Positions 1 through 6,318 of a stretch of DNA of 14,455 bases are shown here, piece by piece. The notes below the pieces were generated by a model, which worked only from the letters and a program-made list of their open reading frames with translations, did not search any database and was not told where the DNA came from. Within the stretch, counting starts at the first letter, position 1, and each line of letters begins with the position of its first letter. The stretch is from positions 1 through 14,455 of the forward strand of contig JAPVSJ010000121.1 of NCBI GenBank assembly GCA_047519745.1. The letters are read 5' to 3'. Source of the DNA: VRUE01 sp047519745 (lineage in GTDB: Bacteria; Actinomycetota; Thermoleophilia; Solirubrobacterales; 70-9). The position numbers and the translations under genes were made by a program.

Positions 1-521
1 ACGCCCCAGCGCTCCATCTCCTCGGCACCGAATAGCTCGCCACTCATCACGAAGTGGCGGGCCCGGCCGCTGCCGGCGCGCTCGGCGAGGCGCTGGGTGC
101 CGCCCATCGAGGGAGTGAGGCCGACGACCTTCTCGACCAGACCGAACTGGGCCGAGCGCGCGGCGAGGATCAGGTCGCAGCCGAGCGCCAGCTCAAATGC
201 GGCGGTCAGGGTCAGCGCGTGGGCAGCGAAGACGACCGGCAAGGGCAGCGCTTCGACCTGCTCGACGGTGCCGATCAACTCGTCCCAGAGCTCGCTCGCC
301 CGCTCGGGGGTGAGGCCGGCGAACTCGTGCACGTCGACTCCGCCCGAGACCGCGCGCCCCTCGGCGCGGAAGAGCAGGGCGCGCGGCGGGTCGGCCTCGA
401 CCTGACCGATCGCGGCCCGCAGGTCTTCCATCAACTGCCGGTTGAAGAGGTTGAGCGGTGGGCTGTCGAAAGTGGCGATCGCCAGACCCGCCTCGTCGCG
501 CTCGAGCCGGACGAGCGTCAT
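1..521 (-). CDS. Enoyl-CoA hydratase/isomerase family protein (3' part cut by window edge)
   Basis: Crotonase-fold protein, probably acting on an acyl-CoA thioester (hydration or isomerisation in fatty- or aromatic-acid breakdown) in the cytoplasm. The 173 visible residues run from the N-terminal strand (MTLVRLERD) through the CoA-binding region to the FG.VE...G..P..GGTQRL block (about residues 126-145). Both catalytic-type acidic residues of hydratases are present: E110 (in FELALGCD) and E130 (in FGLVEK). The oxyanion-hole loop is unusual: the usual A-L-G-G-G-C-E reads T-L-T-A-A-F-E (residues 104-110), and the usual A-G-A-D-I reads G-G-V-D-V (60-64). The exact reaction is therefore uncertain. 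The ATG at 521 overlaps the stop of the upstream thioesterase gene as ATGA, so the two are almost certainly co-translated. The C-terminus lies outside the window. Confidence 0.9.
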   Translation of the reverse strand, partial: MTLVRLERDEAGLAIATFDSPPLNLFNRQLMEDLRAAIGQVEADPPRALLFRAEGRAVSGGVDVHEFAGLTPERASELWDELIGTVEQVEALPLPVVFAAHALTLTAAFELALGCDLILAARSAQFGLVEKVVGLTPSMGGTQRLAERAGSGRARHFVMSGELFGAEEMERWG

Positions 522-985
522 GCGTCGGCGACGGCCGGCTCGTTCAGCCGCACGTGCCAGTGCACCGTCGCCGTAGCGACCTCGGTGCCGGAGCCATCCA
601 CAAGCTCGACCTCGCAGGGGAAGACGACCTTGCCCTCGGCGTCGAGCGTGGCGAGCGCGTCGGCGGCCGGCACGCCCAGCTTCGCCCTCGCCTCGATCGG
701 CCCCTTGGCGATCTTCTCGTAGGAGACCTCGGCGCCGCGGGCGAGCGGCGTGATCTCGGCCAGCCGCTCGACGAAGGCGCCGAGGAATGCCGCCCCGGAC
801 GCCGCCTCGGCGGCGGTGAAGAGGGCGCCGGCATGCTGGGAGCCGACGTGGTTGGTCAGCTCGGGACGCTCAGGCAGCACCACGACCGCATTCCCCTCGG
901 CGACGCTGGTTATCTCCAGTCCGAGGAAGGCGGCGAAGGGCACCGCCTGCGTCATCCCCTGCGCGATCGCGTCGAAGTCGGTCAC
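518..985 (-). CDS. Hotdog-fold acyl-CoA thioesterase (PaaI/DUF4442-like)
   Basis: 155-residue protein of the length expected for a single-domain hotdog thioesterase, which would hydrolyse acyl-CoA to free acid and CoA in the cytoplasm. The segment NHVGSQHAGALFTAAE (residues 45-60) matches the hotdog active-site stretch where the central helix begins (N/H-x-x-G...H-x-G-A...E/A). The C-terminal strands end in a hydrophobic alternating pattern (VATATVHWHVRL). The start is GTG at 985; no Shine-Dalgarno sequence precedes it, but a TAGGGT box ends 9 bases upstream. It is the first gene of a two-gene unit, its TGA overlapping the ATG of the enoyl-CoA hydratase gene. The pairing suggests joint work on a CoA-activated acid, but the substrate cannot be read from the sequence. 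DUF4442 membership is judged from pattern only. Confidence 0.85.
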   Translation of the reverse strand: MTDFDAIAQGMTQAVPFAAFLGLEITSVAEGNAVVVLPERPELTNHVGSQHAGALFTAAEAASGAAFLGAFVERLAEITPLARGAEVSYEKIAKGPIEARAKLGVPAADALATLDAEGKVVFPCEVELVDGSGTEVATATVHWHVRLNEPAVADA

Positions 986-994
986 TCGCCGAAA

Positions 995-1000
995 ACCCTA
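995..1000 (-). promoter_or_regulatory. Probable -10 box (TAGGGT) of the thioesterase gene
   Basis: TAGGGT on the minus strand, 9 bases before the GTG start at 985. Transcription starting about 7 bases downstream would leave a leader of 0-3 bases. No convincing -35 element is visible. The arm of a 19-base inverted repeat (1005-1023) lies just upstream. Confidence 0.4.
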
Positions 1001-1004
1001 CCGC

Positions 1005-1121
1005 GTCCCCTGAGACGTTCTGGGGCCAAGCGATGCAAGGAGGAGGGAGCCGGAAGGCTGGTTGCCTTTCGGCTCCCGTGCGACGCCGCAGCGCGCCGGC
1101 ATCCAGGACGTCTCAGGGGAC
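1005..1121. repeat. Long inverted repeat (19 bp arms, one mismatch) enclosing a second hairpin
   Basis: Arms 1005-1023 and 1103-1121 are reverse complements at 18 of 19 positions; the inner 14 (1005-1018 / 1108-1121) are perfect. The 79 bases between them contain an independent 14-bp hairpin (1045-1077). The right arm covers the pyruvate kinase stop codon (TGA, 1115-1113), and the left arm sits next to the -10 box of the thioesterase gene. In RNA it could fold as a long stem capped by the terminator hairpin. It may be a repeat-type intergenic element or a regulatory dyad; copy number elsewhere is unknown. Confidence 0.75.
1045..1077 (-). terminator. Terminator-like hairpin downstream of pyruvate kinase
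   Basis: A 14-bp stem (1045-1058 with 1064-1077; one G-U pair) and a 5-base loop, 36 bases past the pyruvate kinase stop on the minus strand. It is followed by TCCTCCTT, a weak T-containing tract. Placement between pyk and the next co-directional operon fits a transcription terminator. The T-tract is poor, as is common in high-GC actinobacteria. Confidence 0.7.
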
Positions 1122-2525
1122 CCGATGTACCTCAAACAAGTTCGTCCCCAACTCTTGATCCGGCATGCCGGCGACGATCGCGATCAGGTCCCCCGACTTG
1201 GCGATGCCGTGGCGCGCCGCCAGCGAGGCGCAGTCGTCGAGCAGGCTGCGGACCTCGGCCTCGTGCTCGCTGTGGATCGCGGTGACGCCGAAGAGCAGGT
1301 TGAGCCGGCGCACCGTCTCGGGCCTCGGCGAGATCGCCAGCACGGGCACGTTGGGCCGGTGGGCGGAGACGAGGCGGGCGCTGCGGCCGCTCGTCGTCGG
1401 CACGACCATCGCCGCCAGGTTGAGTCGGTAGACGGCGCCGACGGCGCCCTGAGCGACCGAGTCGGCGACGTCCTGCGTCGCCTGGTCGGTGCGGGTGAAC
1501 AGCCACTCGCCGTAGGGCAGGTCGGGCTCGGTCGCGCGCGCTATCTGGTCCATCACCCGCACCGCCTCGATCGGGTGCCGGCCGACGGCGGTCTCCTCGG
1601 AGAGCATCACCGCGTCGGTGCCGTCGAAGATCGCGTTGGCGACGTCGGTCACCTCGGCCCTGGTCGGGCGGCGCTCGGTCACCATCGAGGCCAGCATCTG
1701 GGTCGCCGTGATCGAGGGCTTGGAGCGCCGGCCCGCGGCCCGAATCAGCCGCTTCTGCACGACCGGCACCTGCGCCAGCGGCAGCTCGATGCCGAGGTCG
1801 CCGCGCGCGACCATGATCCCGCCGCTCGCCGCCTCGATGATCTCGTCCGCATTCTCGGCCGCCTGCTGCTTCTCGATCTTGGCGATCAAAGGGATGTCGG
1901 AATCGAGTGAGCGCAGCTTGTCGACGATCGGCTCGAGGTCGGCCGCGGTGGAGACGAAGGACATCGCCAGCAGGTCGATCCCGTGCTCGACCGCGAATTC
2001 GACCCAGCCGAGGTCGCCGTCGGTTGCAGCGCGGGCGGTGATCCCCGGGATGTTCATCCCCTTGTGAGAGGAGAGCGTGCCACCCACCTCGACCTCGGCG
2101 TCGACGCCGCCGTCTTCGGGCTCGCGCACGCGCAGCCGGATCGACCCGTCCGCGAGGTAGACGAGTTCGTCCTCGCGCAGCGAGCTCACCCCGGGCCAGT
2201 CGACCGGGATCGTCTCCGCGTCGCCCTCGACCGCCTCGGGCGTCAGCTTCACGTGCATCCCGGTCTCCAGCTCGGCGACGTCGTCGCGCATCTCGCCGAT
2301 CCGCAGCTTCGGCCCCGGCAGGTCGCCGAGCACCGCGACCTCGCGCCCGGCCCGCTCCGCCGCGGCCCGGATCGACTCGATCGTGCGGGCGTGCCGCTCG
2401 CGATCGGCATGGGAGAAGTTGAGGCGGAAGACATCGGCGCCGGCCTCGACCAGGCCCACCAGGGTGTCGCCGTCCCAGCTGGCCGGGCCGACGGTGGCGA
2501 TGATCTTCGTGCGCCTGCCGTGCAT
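1113..2525 (-). CDS. pyk: Pyruvate kinase
   Basis: Glycolytic enzyme transferring phosphate from phosphoenolpyruvate to ADP, normally a cytoplasmic tetramer. The 470 residues match the standard bacterial length. The N-terminus RRTKIIATVGPAS opens the barrel. RLNFSHAD (residues 34-41) and DLPGPKLRIGE (68-78) follow, with the B domain at about 75-165. IAKIEKQ (214-220) holds catalytic K216 and metal ligand E218, and ARGDLGIELP (240-249) carries D243. ITATQMLASM and DVANAIFDGTDAVMLSEETAVG complete the active site. The C-terminal domain (about 345-470) is intact. The ATG at 2525 is the natural start, since the family N-terminus begins within a few residues; no Shine-Dalgarno sequence is seen, but a TACAGT box lies 10 bases upstream. 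The gene is divergent from the P450 gene and ends in a terminator structure. Confidence 0.97.
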   Translation of the reverse strand: MHGRRTKIIATVGPASWDGDTLVGLVEAGADVFRLNFSHADRERHARTIESIRAAAERAGREVAVLGDLPGPKLRIGEMRDDVAELETGMHVKLTPEAVEGDAETIPVDWPGVSSLREDELVYLADGSIRLRVREPEDGGVDAEVEVGGTLSSHKGMNIPGITARAATDGDLGWVEFAVEHGIDLLAMSFVSTAADLEPIVDKLRSLDSDIPLIAKIEKQQAAENADEIIEAASGGIMVARGDLGIELPLAQVPVVQKRLIRAAGRRSKPSITATQMLASMVTERRPTRAEVTDVANAIFDGTDAVMLSEETAVGRHPIEAVRVMDQIARATEPDLPYGEWLFTRTDQATQDVADSVAQGAVGAVYRLNLAAMVVPTTSGRSARLVSAHRPNVPVLAISPRPETVRRLNLLFGVTAIHSEHEAEVRSLLDDCASLAARHGIAKSGDLIAIVAGMPDQELGTNLFEVHRVP

Positions 2526-2535
2526 ACGTCACATG

Positions 2536-2541
2536 ACTGTA
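2536..2541 (-). promoter_or_regulatory. Probable -10 box (TACAGT) of pyk
   Basis: TACAGT on the minus strand, 10 bases before the pyk ATG, giving a predicted leader of only a few bases. It lies in the 58-base divergent gap shared with the P450 gene, so the two promoters would overlap and could be regulated together. Confidence 0.4.
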
Positions 2542-2566
2542 GAGATCGGTGAATGCGACATCGATC

Positions 2567-2576
2567 TATGTAACAC
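2567..2576 (+). promoter_or_regulatory. Candidate -10 region (TATGTAACAC) for the P450 gene
   Basis: An AT-rich stretch, rare in this GC-rich window, lies 7-16 bases before the GTG at 2584. TATGTA (2567-2572) or TAACAC (2571-2576) could serve as the -10. The surrounding ACATCGATCTATGT (2558-2571) is an imperfect dyad that could be a regulator site. If this is the promoter, translation must begin at GTG 2584 rather than at the upstream ATG 2533. Confidence 0.35.
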
Positions 2577-2583
2577 TGATCCG

Positions 2584-4017
2584 GTGACCCAGCTGGCCGA
2601 TCCCGTGGCGCCCCCGGAGACCCTGGCCGCGAACGGCCTCGTCGGCGAGGCTCCTCCGTCCCCGGCCGGCCCGCTCGAGCCCGCGGAGGCGGCCGGCCTG
2701 CCGGGGCCGCCCGCGATCATGCAGGCGCGCCTGCTGCAGACCCTGCGCTTCACCCAGCGCCAGATCGAGTTCGTCTTCCGCGCCCGCCGCGAGCTCGGCG
2801 AGGTCTTCCGCATGCGCGGCGCGCTGCCCGGCCCCGGCCCGGTGATCACCAGCCACCCCGACCACGTGCGCTCGCTCTTCACCGCCAAGCCCGAGCAGGC
2901 TCCATCGCTGACCGGGGAATCGCCGCTGCGACCGATCGTCGGCCCCAACTCGGTCCTCACGGCGGTCGGGCCCCGGCACATGCGCCAGCGCAAACTGCTG
3001 CTGCCTCCCTTCCACGGCGAGGCGATCGAGCAATACACGCAGATGATCGCCGACGCCGCCGAACGGGAGATCGACGGCTGGCCGCTCGGCCGGCCCTTCG
3101 CCCTGGCGCCGAGCATGCAGGCGATCACGCTCGACGTGATCATGGCCGGGATCTTCGGCATCGAGGGCAGGCCCGAGCGCGGCACGCCCGAGCACTGGCT
3201 GCGGATCGCGACCAAGCGGATCGTCGCCGCCTCGACCTGGCCCCTGGCGCAGGTCGGCGAACTGATCAACCTCAACCGCGAGGAGGCGGTCGGCCTGACC
3301 CGGGTCGGGCTCGAGCTGCTCGACCGCCCGACCTACGCCGTGATCGCACAGCGCCGCCGCGCCGAAGACCTCGACGAGCGCCGCGACATCCTCTCGCTGC
3401 TGCTGCAGGCGCGCAGCGAGGACGGCGAGGCGCTGAGCGACAAAGAACTGCGCGACGAGCTGCTGACCCTGGTCCTCGCCGGGCACGAGACGACCGCCAA
3501 CCAGCTCGCTTGGACGTGGGAGCGGCTGGTCCGCAACCCGGCCGCGCACGAGGCGCTGCGCGACACCGTCCGCGGCGAGGGCGACGCGGCCGAGCAGGTC
3601 GAGGCGACGATCGTCGAGGCGATGCGCTCACGACCGGTGATCCCGATCATCGGCCGCCGGGTCAAAGTGCCCTGGCGCCTCGGCCCTTACGCGGTGCCCC
3701 CCGAGACGCCGCTGACGATGAGCATCCTGCTCGTCCACCATCGCGAGGACCTCTATCCCGAGCCGTTCGAGTTCCGCCCCGAGCGCTGGCTCGGCCGCAA
3801 GCCCGGCACCTACGAGTGGATCCCCTTCGGCGGCGGCATCCGCCGCTGCCTCGGCGCGGCGCTGGCGATGGCCGAGCAGCGGGTCGTGCTGGAGACGATG
3901 GCGCGTCGCCTCGACCTCGAAACCGACGACCCCGCCCCCGAGCGCGCACTGCACCGCAACGTGACGATGATCCCCTCGCGCGGCGCCCGCGTCGTGGTCC
4001 GCTCACGGCACGCCTGA
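2584..4017 (+). CDS. Cytochrome P450 monooxygenase
   Basis: Haem-thiolate monooxygenase, soluble and probably dependent on external ferredoxin and reductase; no such gene is nearby. All family signatures are present (numbering from GTG 2584). A proline-rich LPGPP lies near residue 40. The I-helix oxygen-activation motif A-G-H-E-T-T is at 299-304, the K-helix E-x-x-R is E345/R348, and FRPERWL is the PERF-type motif. The haem loop FGGGIRRCLG starts at F415, with the axial ligand Cys422. At 477 residues it is of usual length, and the haem-loop context resembles mycobacterial CYP135/CYP138-type enzymes, so a lipid or terpenoid substrate is possible but unproven. An in-frame ATG at 2533 would add 17 residues; the GTG is preferred because the AT-rich candidate -10 lies between the two. 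The next feature downstream is tRNA-Ser. Confidence 0.93.
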   Translation: MTQLADPVAPPETLAANGLVGEAPPSPAGPLEPAEAAGLPGPPAIMQARLLQTLRFTQRQIEFVFRARRELGEVFRMRGALPGPGPVITSHPDHVRSLFTAKPEQAPSLTGESPLRPIVGPNSVLTAVGPRHMRQRKLLLPPFHGEAIEQYTQMIADAAEREIDGWPLGRPFALAPSMQAITLDVIMAGIFGIEGRPERGTPEHWLRIATKRIVAASTWPLAQVGELINLNREEAVGLTRVGLELLDRPTYAVIAQRRRAEDLDERRDILSLLLQARSEDGEALSDKELRDELLTLVLAGHETTANQLAWTWERLVRNPAAHEALRDTVRGEGDAAEQVEATIVEAMRSRPVIPIIGRRVKVPWRLGPYAVPPETPLTMSILLVHHREDLYPEPFEFRPERWLGRKPGTYEWIPFGGGIRRCLGAALAMAEQRVVLETMARRLDLETDDPAPERALHRNVTMIPSRGARVVVRSRHA

Positions 4018-4047
4018 GCGACCGGGCCGGGCTCCCCAGGGCGGCGG

Positions 4048-4053
4048 TATGGT
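4048..4053 (+). promoter_or_regulatory. Candidate -10 box (TATGGT) for tRNA-Ser(GCU)
   Basis: TATGGT lies 10 bases before the mature 5' end of the tRNA, in the short gap after the P450 stop. No clear -35 element is visible, and read-through from the P450 gene is an alternative. Confidence 0.3.
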
Positions 4054-4063
4054 TTTCGGGCCC

Positions 4064-4152
4064 GGAGAGGTGGCCGAGTGGCTGAAGGCACTCGCCTGCT
4101 AAGCGAGTAGGGGGCGCAAGCTCTCTCGAGGGTTCGAATCCCTCCCTCTCCG
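4064..4152 (+). tRNA. tRNA-Ser, anticodon GCU
   Basis: 89-base class II tRNA. The acceptor stem GGAGAGG (4064-4070) pairs with CCTCTCC (4145-4151), and the discriminator is G4152. Anticodon stem CTCGC (4091-4095) pairs with GCGAG (4103-4107) around loop CTGCTAA, giving anticodon GCT at 4098-4100, which reads AGC/AGU serine codons. A long variable arm is present, as in serine tRNAs, and the T arm GAGGG-TTCGAAT-CCCTC is complete. CCA is not encoded. Confidence 0.97.
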
Positions 4153-4184
4153 TTTGCGTCGAGCCGGGGTCCCGTCGGCGTCGG

Positions 4185-4808
4185 CTACTCGCCCATCTGC
4201 CAGCGGAAGCGGAAGCCGTTCTGGCGCCGGCATTCGACCGTCGCGGTCCTGGCGTTCGCTTCGCACCGGTAATCGCCCACCGTGCAGGTGCTGCCGAAGG
4301 AGCAGTTGCCGCCCCGGTCGTACCAGAGCTTGGCGTTCGTCGTGGCGCCGCCGCAGGAGATGCCGACGGCTTCCAGGCCGAAGAAGCCGACACCGCGGTA
4401 GCCGAAGTCCTTGCATCCGTGTTGCTGGTGACCGCAGCCGCCGCCTCCGACGCCGGTGTAGCGGACCTTCTTCGCCCCGTTGACGAGCAGCACTCTGCCG
4501 TCCCAGGTCGCCGCCGTCCAGCCGCTCGCCACGGTCCCCTTGATGCAGCTGCGAGCGATGTCGCGGGCGGGGCCGCAGTCGATGTTCGCGGCTCGGATCG
4601 CGTGCGCGCCGCCACTGCCTTCGGGGCGGAACTGGACCACCACGTCGCCGCACTCCTGAGCGGCGCTCGCCGCGGCGATCCCGCCGGGTTGCGTTTCGGC
4701 TTCGGCGGTGGCCGCCAGCAGGCCGACCGCGAGGGCGACGCCAGCCGCGATCGCGATTGCGAAGGCCAACCCTCTGTCGGAACTCTGCGCGGTCTCGGTC
4801 TGCCTCAT
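4185..4808 (-). CDS. Secreted Cys-rich protein of unknown function
   Basis: 207 residues starting MRQTETAQSS. A hydrophobic helix (about residues 14-36, LAFAIAIAAGVALAVGLLAA) followed by A-x-A (TAEAE) looks like a signal peptide, so the protein is probably exported, though it could stay anchored. The mature part contains ten cysteines, all after the signal segment, which would allow five disulfides. The stretch around NIDCGPARDIARSC recalls the small Cys-containing secreted domain common in Thermoleophilia (C...A+.+...C), but this is pattern memory, not a search result. The open frame extends upstream to 4988. The ATG at 4808 is chosen because it places the signal peptide at the N-terminus and has a TAGTCT box 7 bases upstream. 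The stop is 33 bases from tRNA-Ser(GCU). No function is assigned. Confidence 0.75.
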   Translation of the reverse strand: MRQTETAQSSDRGLAFAIAIAAGVALAVGLLAATAEAETQPGGIAAASAAQECGDVVVQFRPEGSGGAHAIRAANIDCGPARDIARSCIKGTVASGWTAATWDGRVLLVNGAKKVRYTGVGGGGCGHQQHGCKDFGYRGVGFFGLEAVGISCGGATTNAKLWYDRGGNCSFGSTCTVGDYRCEANARTATVECRRQNGFRFRWQMGE

Positions 4809-4815
4809 CGAGGGC

Positions 4816-4821
4816 AGACTA
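4816..4821 (-). promoter_or_regulatory. Probable -10 box (TAGTCT) of the secreted-protein gene
   Basis: TAGTCT on the minus strand, 7 bases before ATG 4808, with no Shine-Dalgarno sequence. The identical hexamer precedes the divergent PLP-enzyme gene at nearly the same spacing. The rest of the 250-base divergent gap (4809-5058) shows no gene. Confidence 0.5.
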
Positions 4822-5046
4822 GGCGCGCCCAAACGCGGCGCCATCGGTGCAGACCACGCAATCTGCCGCGGGTTACTACGGGTCCTCGCCGCCTCCGCGC
4901 TCGGCTCGCCGCCTCGTCGTCGGAGGAGGTCCTGAGGACGCTCGTCGGCCGGGTTGCGGGTCAAACTGGCCAAGATCAAGCCAATCAAGCCGTGTCTGAA
5001 CCTCGGGGTTCGAATACCGTCCGATGATCTCCGCTTTCAGCGCGGT

Positions 5047-5052
5047 TAGTCT
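5047..5052 (+). promoter_or_regulatory. Probable -10 box (TAGTCT) of the PLP-enzyme gene
   Basis: TAGTCT, 6 bases before the GTG start at 5059. The spacing predicts a transcript beginning at or next to the start codon. There is no ribosome-binding site to support a leadered start. Confidence 0.5.
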
Positions 5053-5058
5053 CGACGC

Positions 5059-6270
5059 GTGTCTTCGCGTCCTAGCCGCTCATATGAGGAGTACGAGGAG
5101 ATCTTCGCCGAGGTCGAGGCGCCGTTTGCCTTCGTCGACCTCGACGCGATGGCGGCCAACGCGGCGGAGATGCTCAGGCGGGCCGGCGGCAAGCCGATCC
5201 GGGTGGCGAGCAAGTCGCTGCGCTGCCGGGCACTGACCGAGCGCATCCTGCACAGCGACCCGGGCTTTGCCGGGCTGATGACCTTCACCCTGCCGGAGAC
5301 GCTCTGGCTGGCCGAGCAGGGGTTTGAGAACCTGCTGCTGGCCTACCCGACCGCCGACACCGGGGCGCTGGGCGAACTGGCGCTGCGCTCGGTCGCCAAC
5401 CCGGAGGGGGCGCCGATCGTGATGGTCGACTGCAGCGAGCACCTCGACGCGATCGAGTCGGTGCTCGGGGCCGGTGCGGCCCCGGTCAGGGTCTGCATCG
5501 ACGTCGACGCGAGCTGGTGGGCGATGGGCGGCAGGATCAAGGTCGGCCCCAAGCGCTCGCCGGTGCACACGGTCGAGCAGGCCGTCGCCCTGGCCCGGGA
5601 GATCGACGGTCGTCCGCAGATCGAGTTGGCCGCGCTGATGGCCTACGAGGGCCAGATCGCCGGCGTCGGCGACCAGCCACCGGGGCGGCGCCTGCGCGGC
5701 CGTGCGATCCGGTACATGCAGCGTCGCTCCGCCGCCGAGCTGGCCGAGCGACGCGGCGCGATCGTCGCCGCGATCCGCGAGCACACCGCATTGCCCATCG
5801 TCAACGGCGGCGGCACCGGCAGCCTCGAGCTGACCGCCGCCGAGGACCTCGTCACCGAGGTCACCGCCGGCTCGGGCTTCTACGCCCCGGCCCTCTTCGA
5901 TCACTACAGCCGCTTCTCGCTGACCCCGGCAGCGGGCTTCGCCCTGCCGATCGTGCGCAAGCCGGCGCCGGGCGTGGCGACGGCGCTCGGCGGCGGCTAC
6001 CTCGCCTCCGGGAGCGGCGACCCGGCCCGACTGCCGGCCCCCTGGCTGCCGGCCGGCCTGCGGCTCGATCCCGAGGAGGGGGCCGGAGAGGTGCAGACCC
6101 CGTTGCTCGGTCCGCCCGCATCGCAGCTCTCGATCGGCGACCGTACCTACCTGCGCCACGCCAAGGCGGGCGAGCTCTGCGAGCGCTTCGACCTCCTCCA
6201 CCTGGTCGAGGGCGACGAGATCGTCGACGTGGTCCCCACGTATAGAGGCGAGGGGCACGCGTTCCTCTGA
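5059..6270 (+). CDS. Fold-type III PLP enzyme (alanine racemase N-domain; D-amino-acid deaminase/aldolase-like)
   Basis: 403 residues, cytoplasmic. The N-terminal barrel resembles alanine racemase/D-threonine aldolase: FAFVDLDAMAANAAEM (about 23-38) followed by RVASKSLRC, where K52 is the expected pyridoxal-phosphate lysine. The central segment holds the substrate and phosphate loops (NGGGTGS, then EVTAGSGFY). The C-terminus (RHAKAGELCERFD, H367 to D378) corresponds to the small domain that supplies metal ligands in D-serine dehydratase-like enzymes. Actinobacterial relatives are usually annotated amino acid deaminase/aldolase; the true substrate is unknown. The start is GTG 5059, supported by the TAGTCT box 6 bases upstream. 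The TGA stop forms the base of the bidirectional terminator shared with the convergent oxidase gene. Confidence 0.88.
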   Translation: MSSRPSRSYEEYEEIFAEVEAPFAFVDLDAMAANAAEMLRRAGGKPIRVASKSLRCRALTERILHSDPGFAGLMTFTLPETLWLAEQGFENLLLAYPTADTGALGELALRSVANPEGAPIVMVDCSEHLDAIESVLGAGAAPVRVCIDVDASWWAMGGRIKVGPKRSPVHTVEQAVALAREIDGRPQIELAALMAYEGQIAGVGDQPPGRRLRGRAIRYMQRRSAAELAERRGAIVAAIREHTALPIVNGGGTGSLELTAAEDLVTEVTAGSGFYAPALFDHYSRFSLTPAAGFALPIVRKPAPGVATALGGGYLASGSGDPARLPAPWLPAGLRLDPEEGAGEVQTPLLGPPASQLSIGDRTYLRHAKAGELCERFDLLHLVEGDEIVDVVPTYRGEGHAFL

Positions 6271-6318
6271 CGAATCCTATGTTGAGCCCCTCACAGGGGC
6301 CAAACATAGGATTCGTCA
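6268..6318. terminator. Bidirectional terminator embracing both stop codons
   Basis: A perfect 16-bp stem (6268-6283 with 6303-6318), a 2x2 internal loop, then a 6-bp inner stem (6286-6291 with 6295-6300) and a CAC loop: 22 pairs in 51 bases. The stem is far less GC-rich than its surroundings. TGA at 6268-6270 ends the PLP-enzyme gene, and its complement at 6316-6318 is the TGA of the oxidase gene on the other strand, so the two stop codons pair with each other at the base. The near symmetry fits termination from both directions. Confidence 0.9.

Noticed and set aside
1132..2532. 466-codon minus-strand frame overlapping pyruvate kinase
   Set aside because: A frame-shifted shadow of pyk: Arg/Gly-rich with no motifs, while the pyk frame shows the complete enzyme.
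2383..2583. N-terminal extension of the P450 frame to 2383 or to ATG 2533
   Set aside because: The part before 2525 overlaps pyruvate kinase coding sequence in antisense. The ATG at 2533 lies upstream of the candidate promoter box and adds residues with no family counterpart.
4809..4988. 60-residue N-terminal extension of the secreted protein
   Set aside because: It is basic and low-complexity, would bury the signal peptide inside the protein, and lies upstream of the candidate -10 box.
5007..5023. T-arm-like sequence (GGTTCGAAT followed by ACCGTCCG), with a similar one at 10307-10323
   Set aside because: In neither case do the flanking bases form a T stem or an acceptor stem, so there is no evidence for a tRNA or a tRNA fragment.
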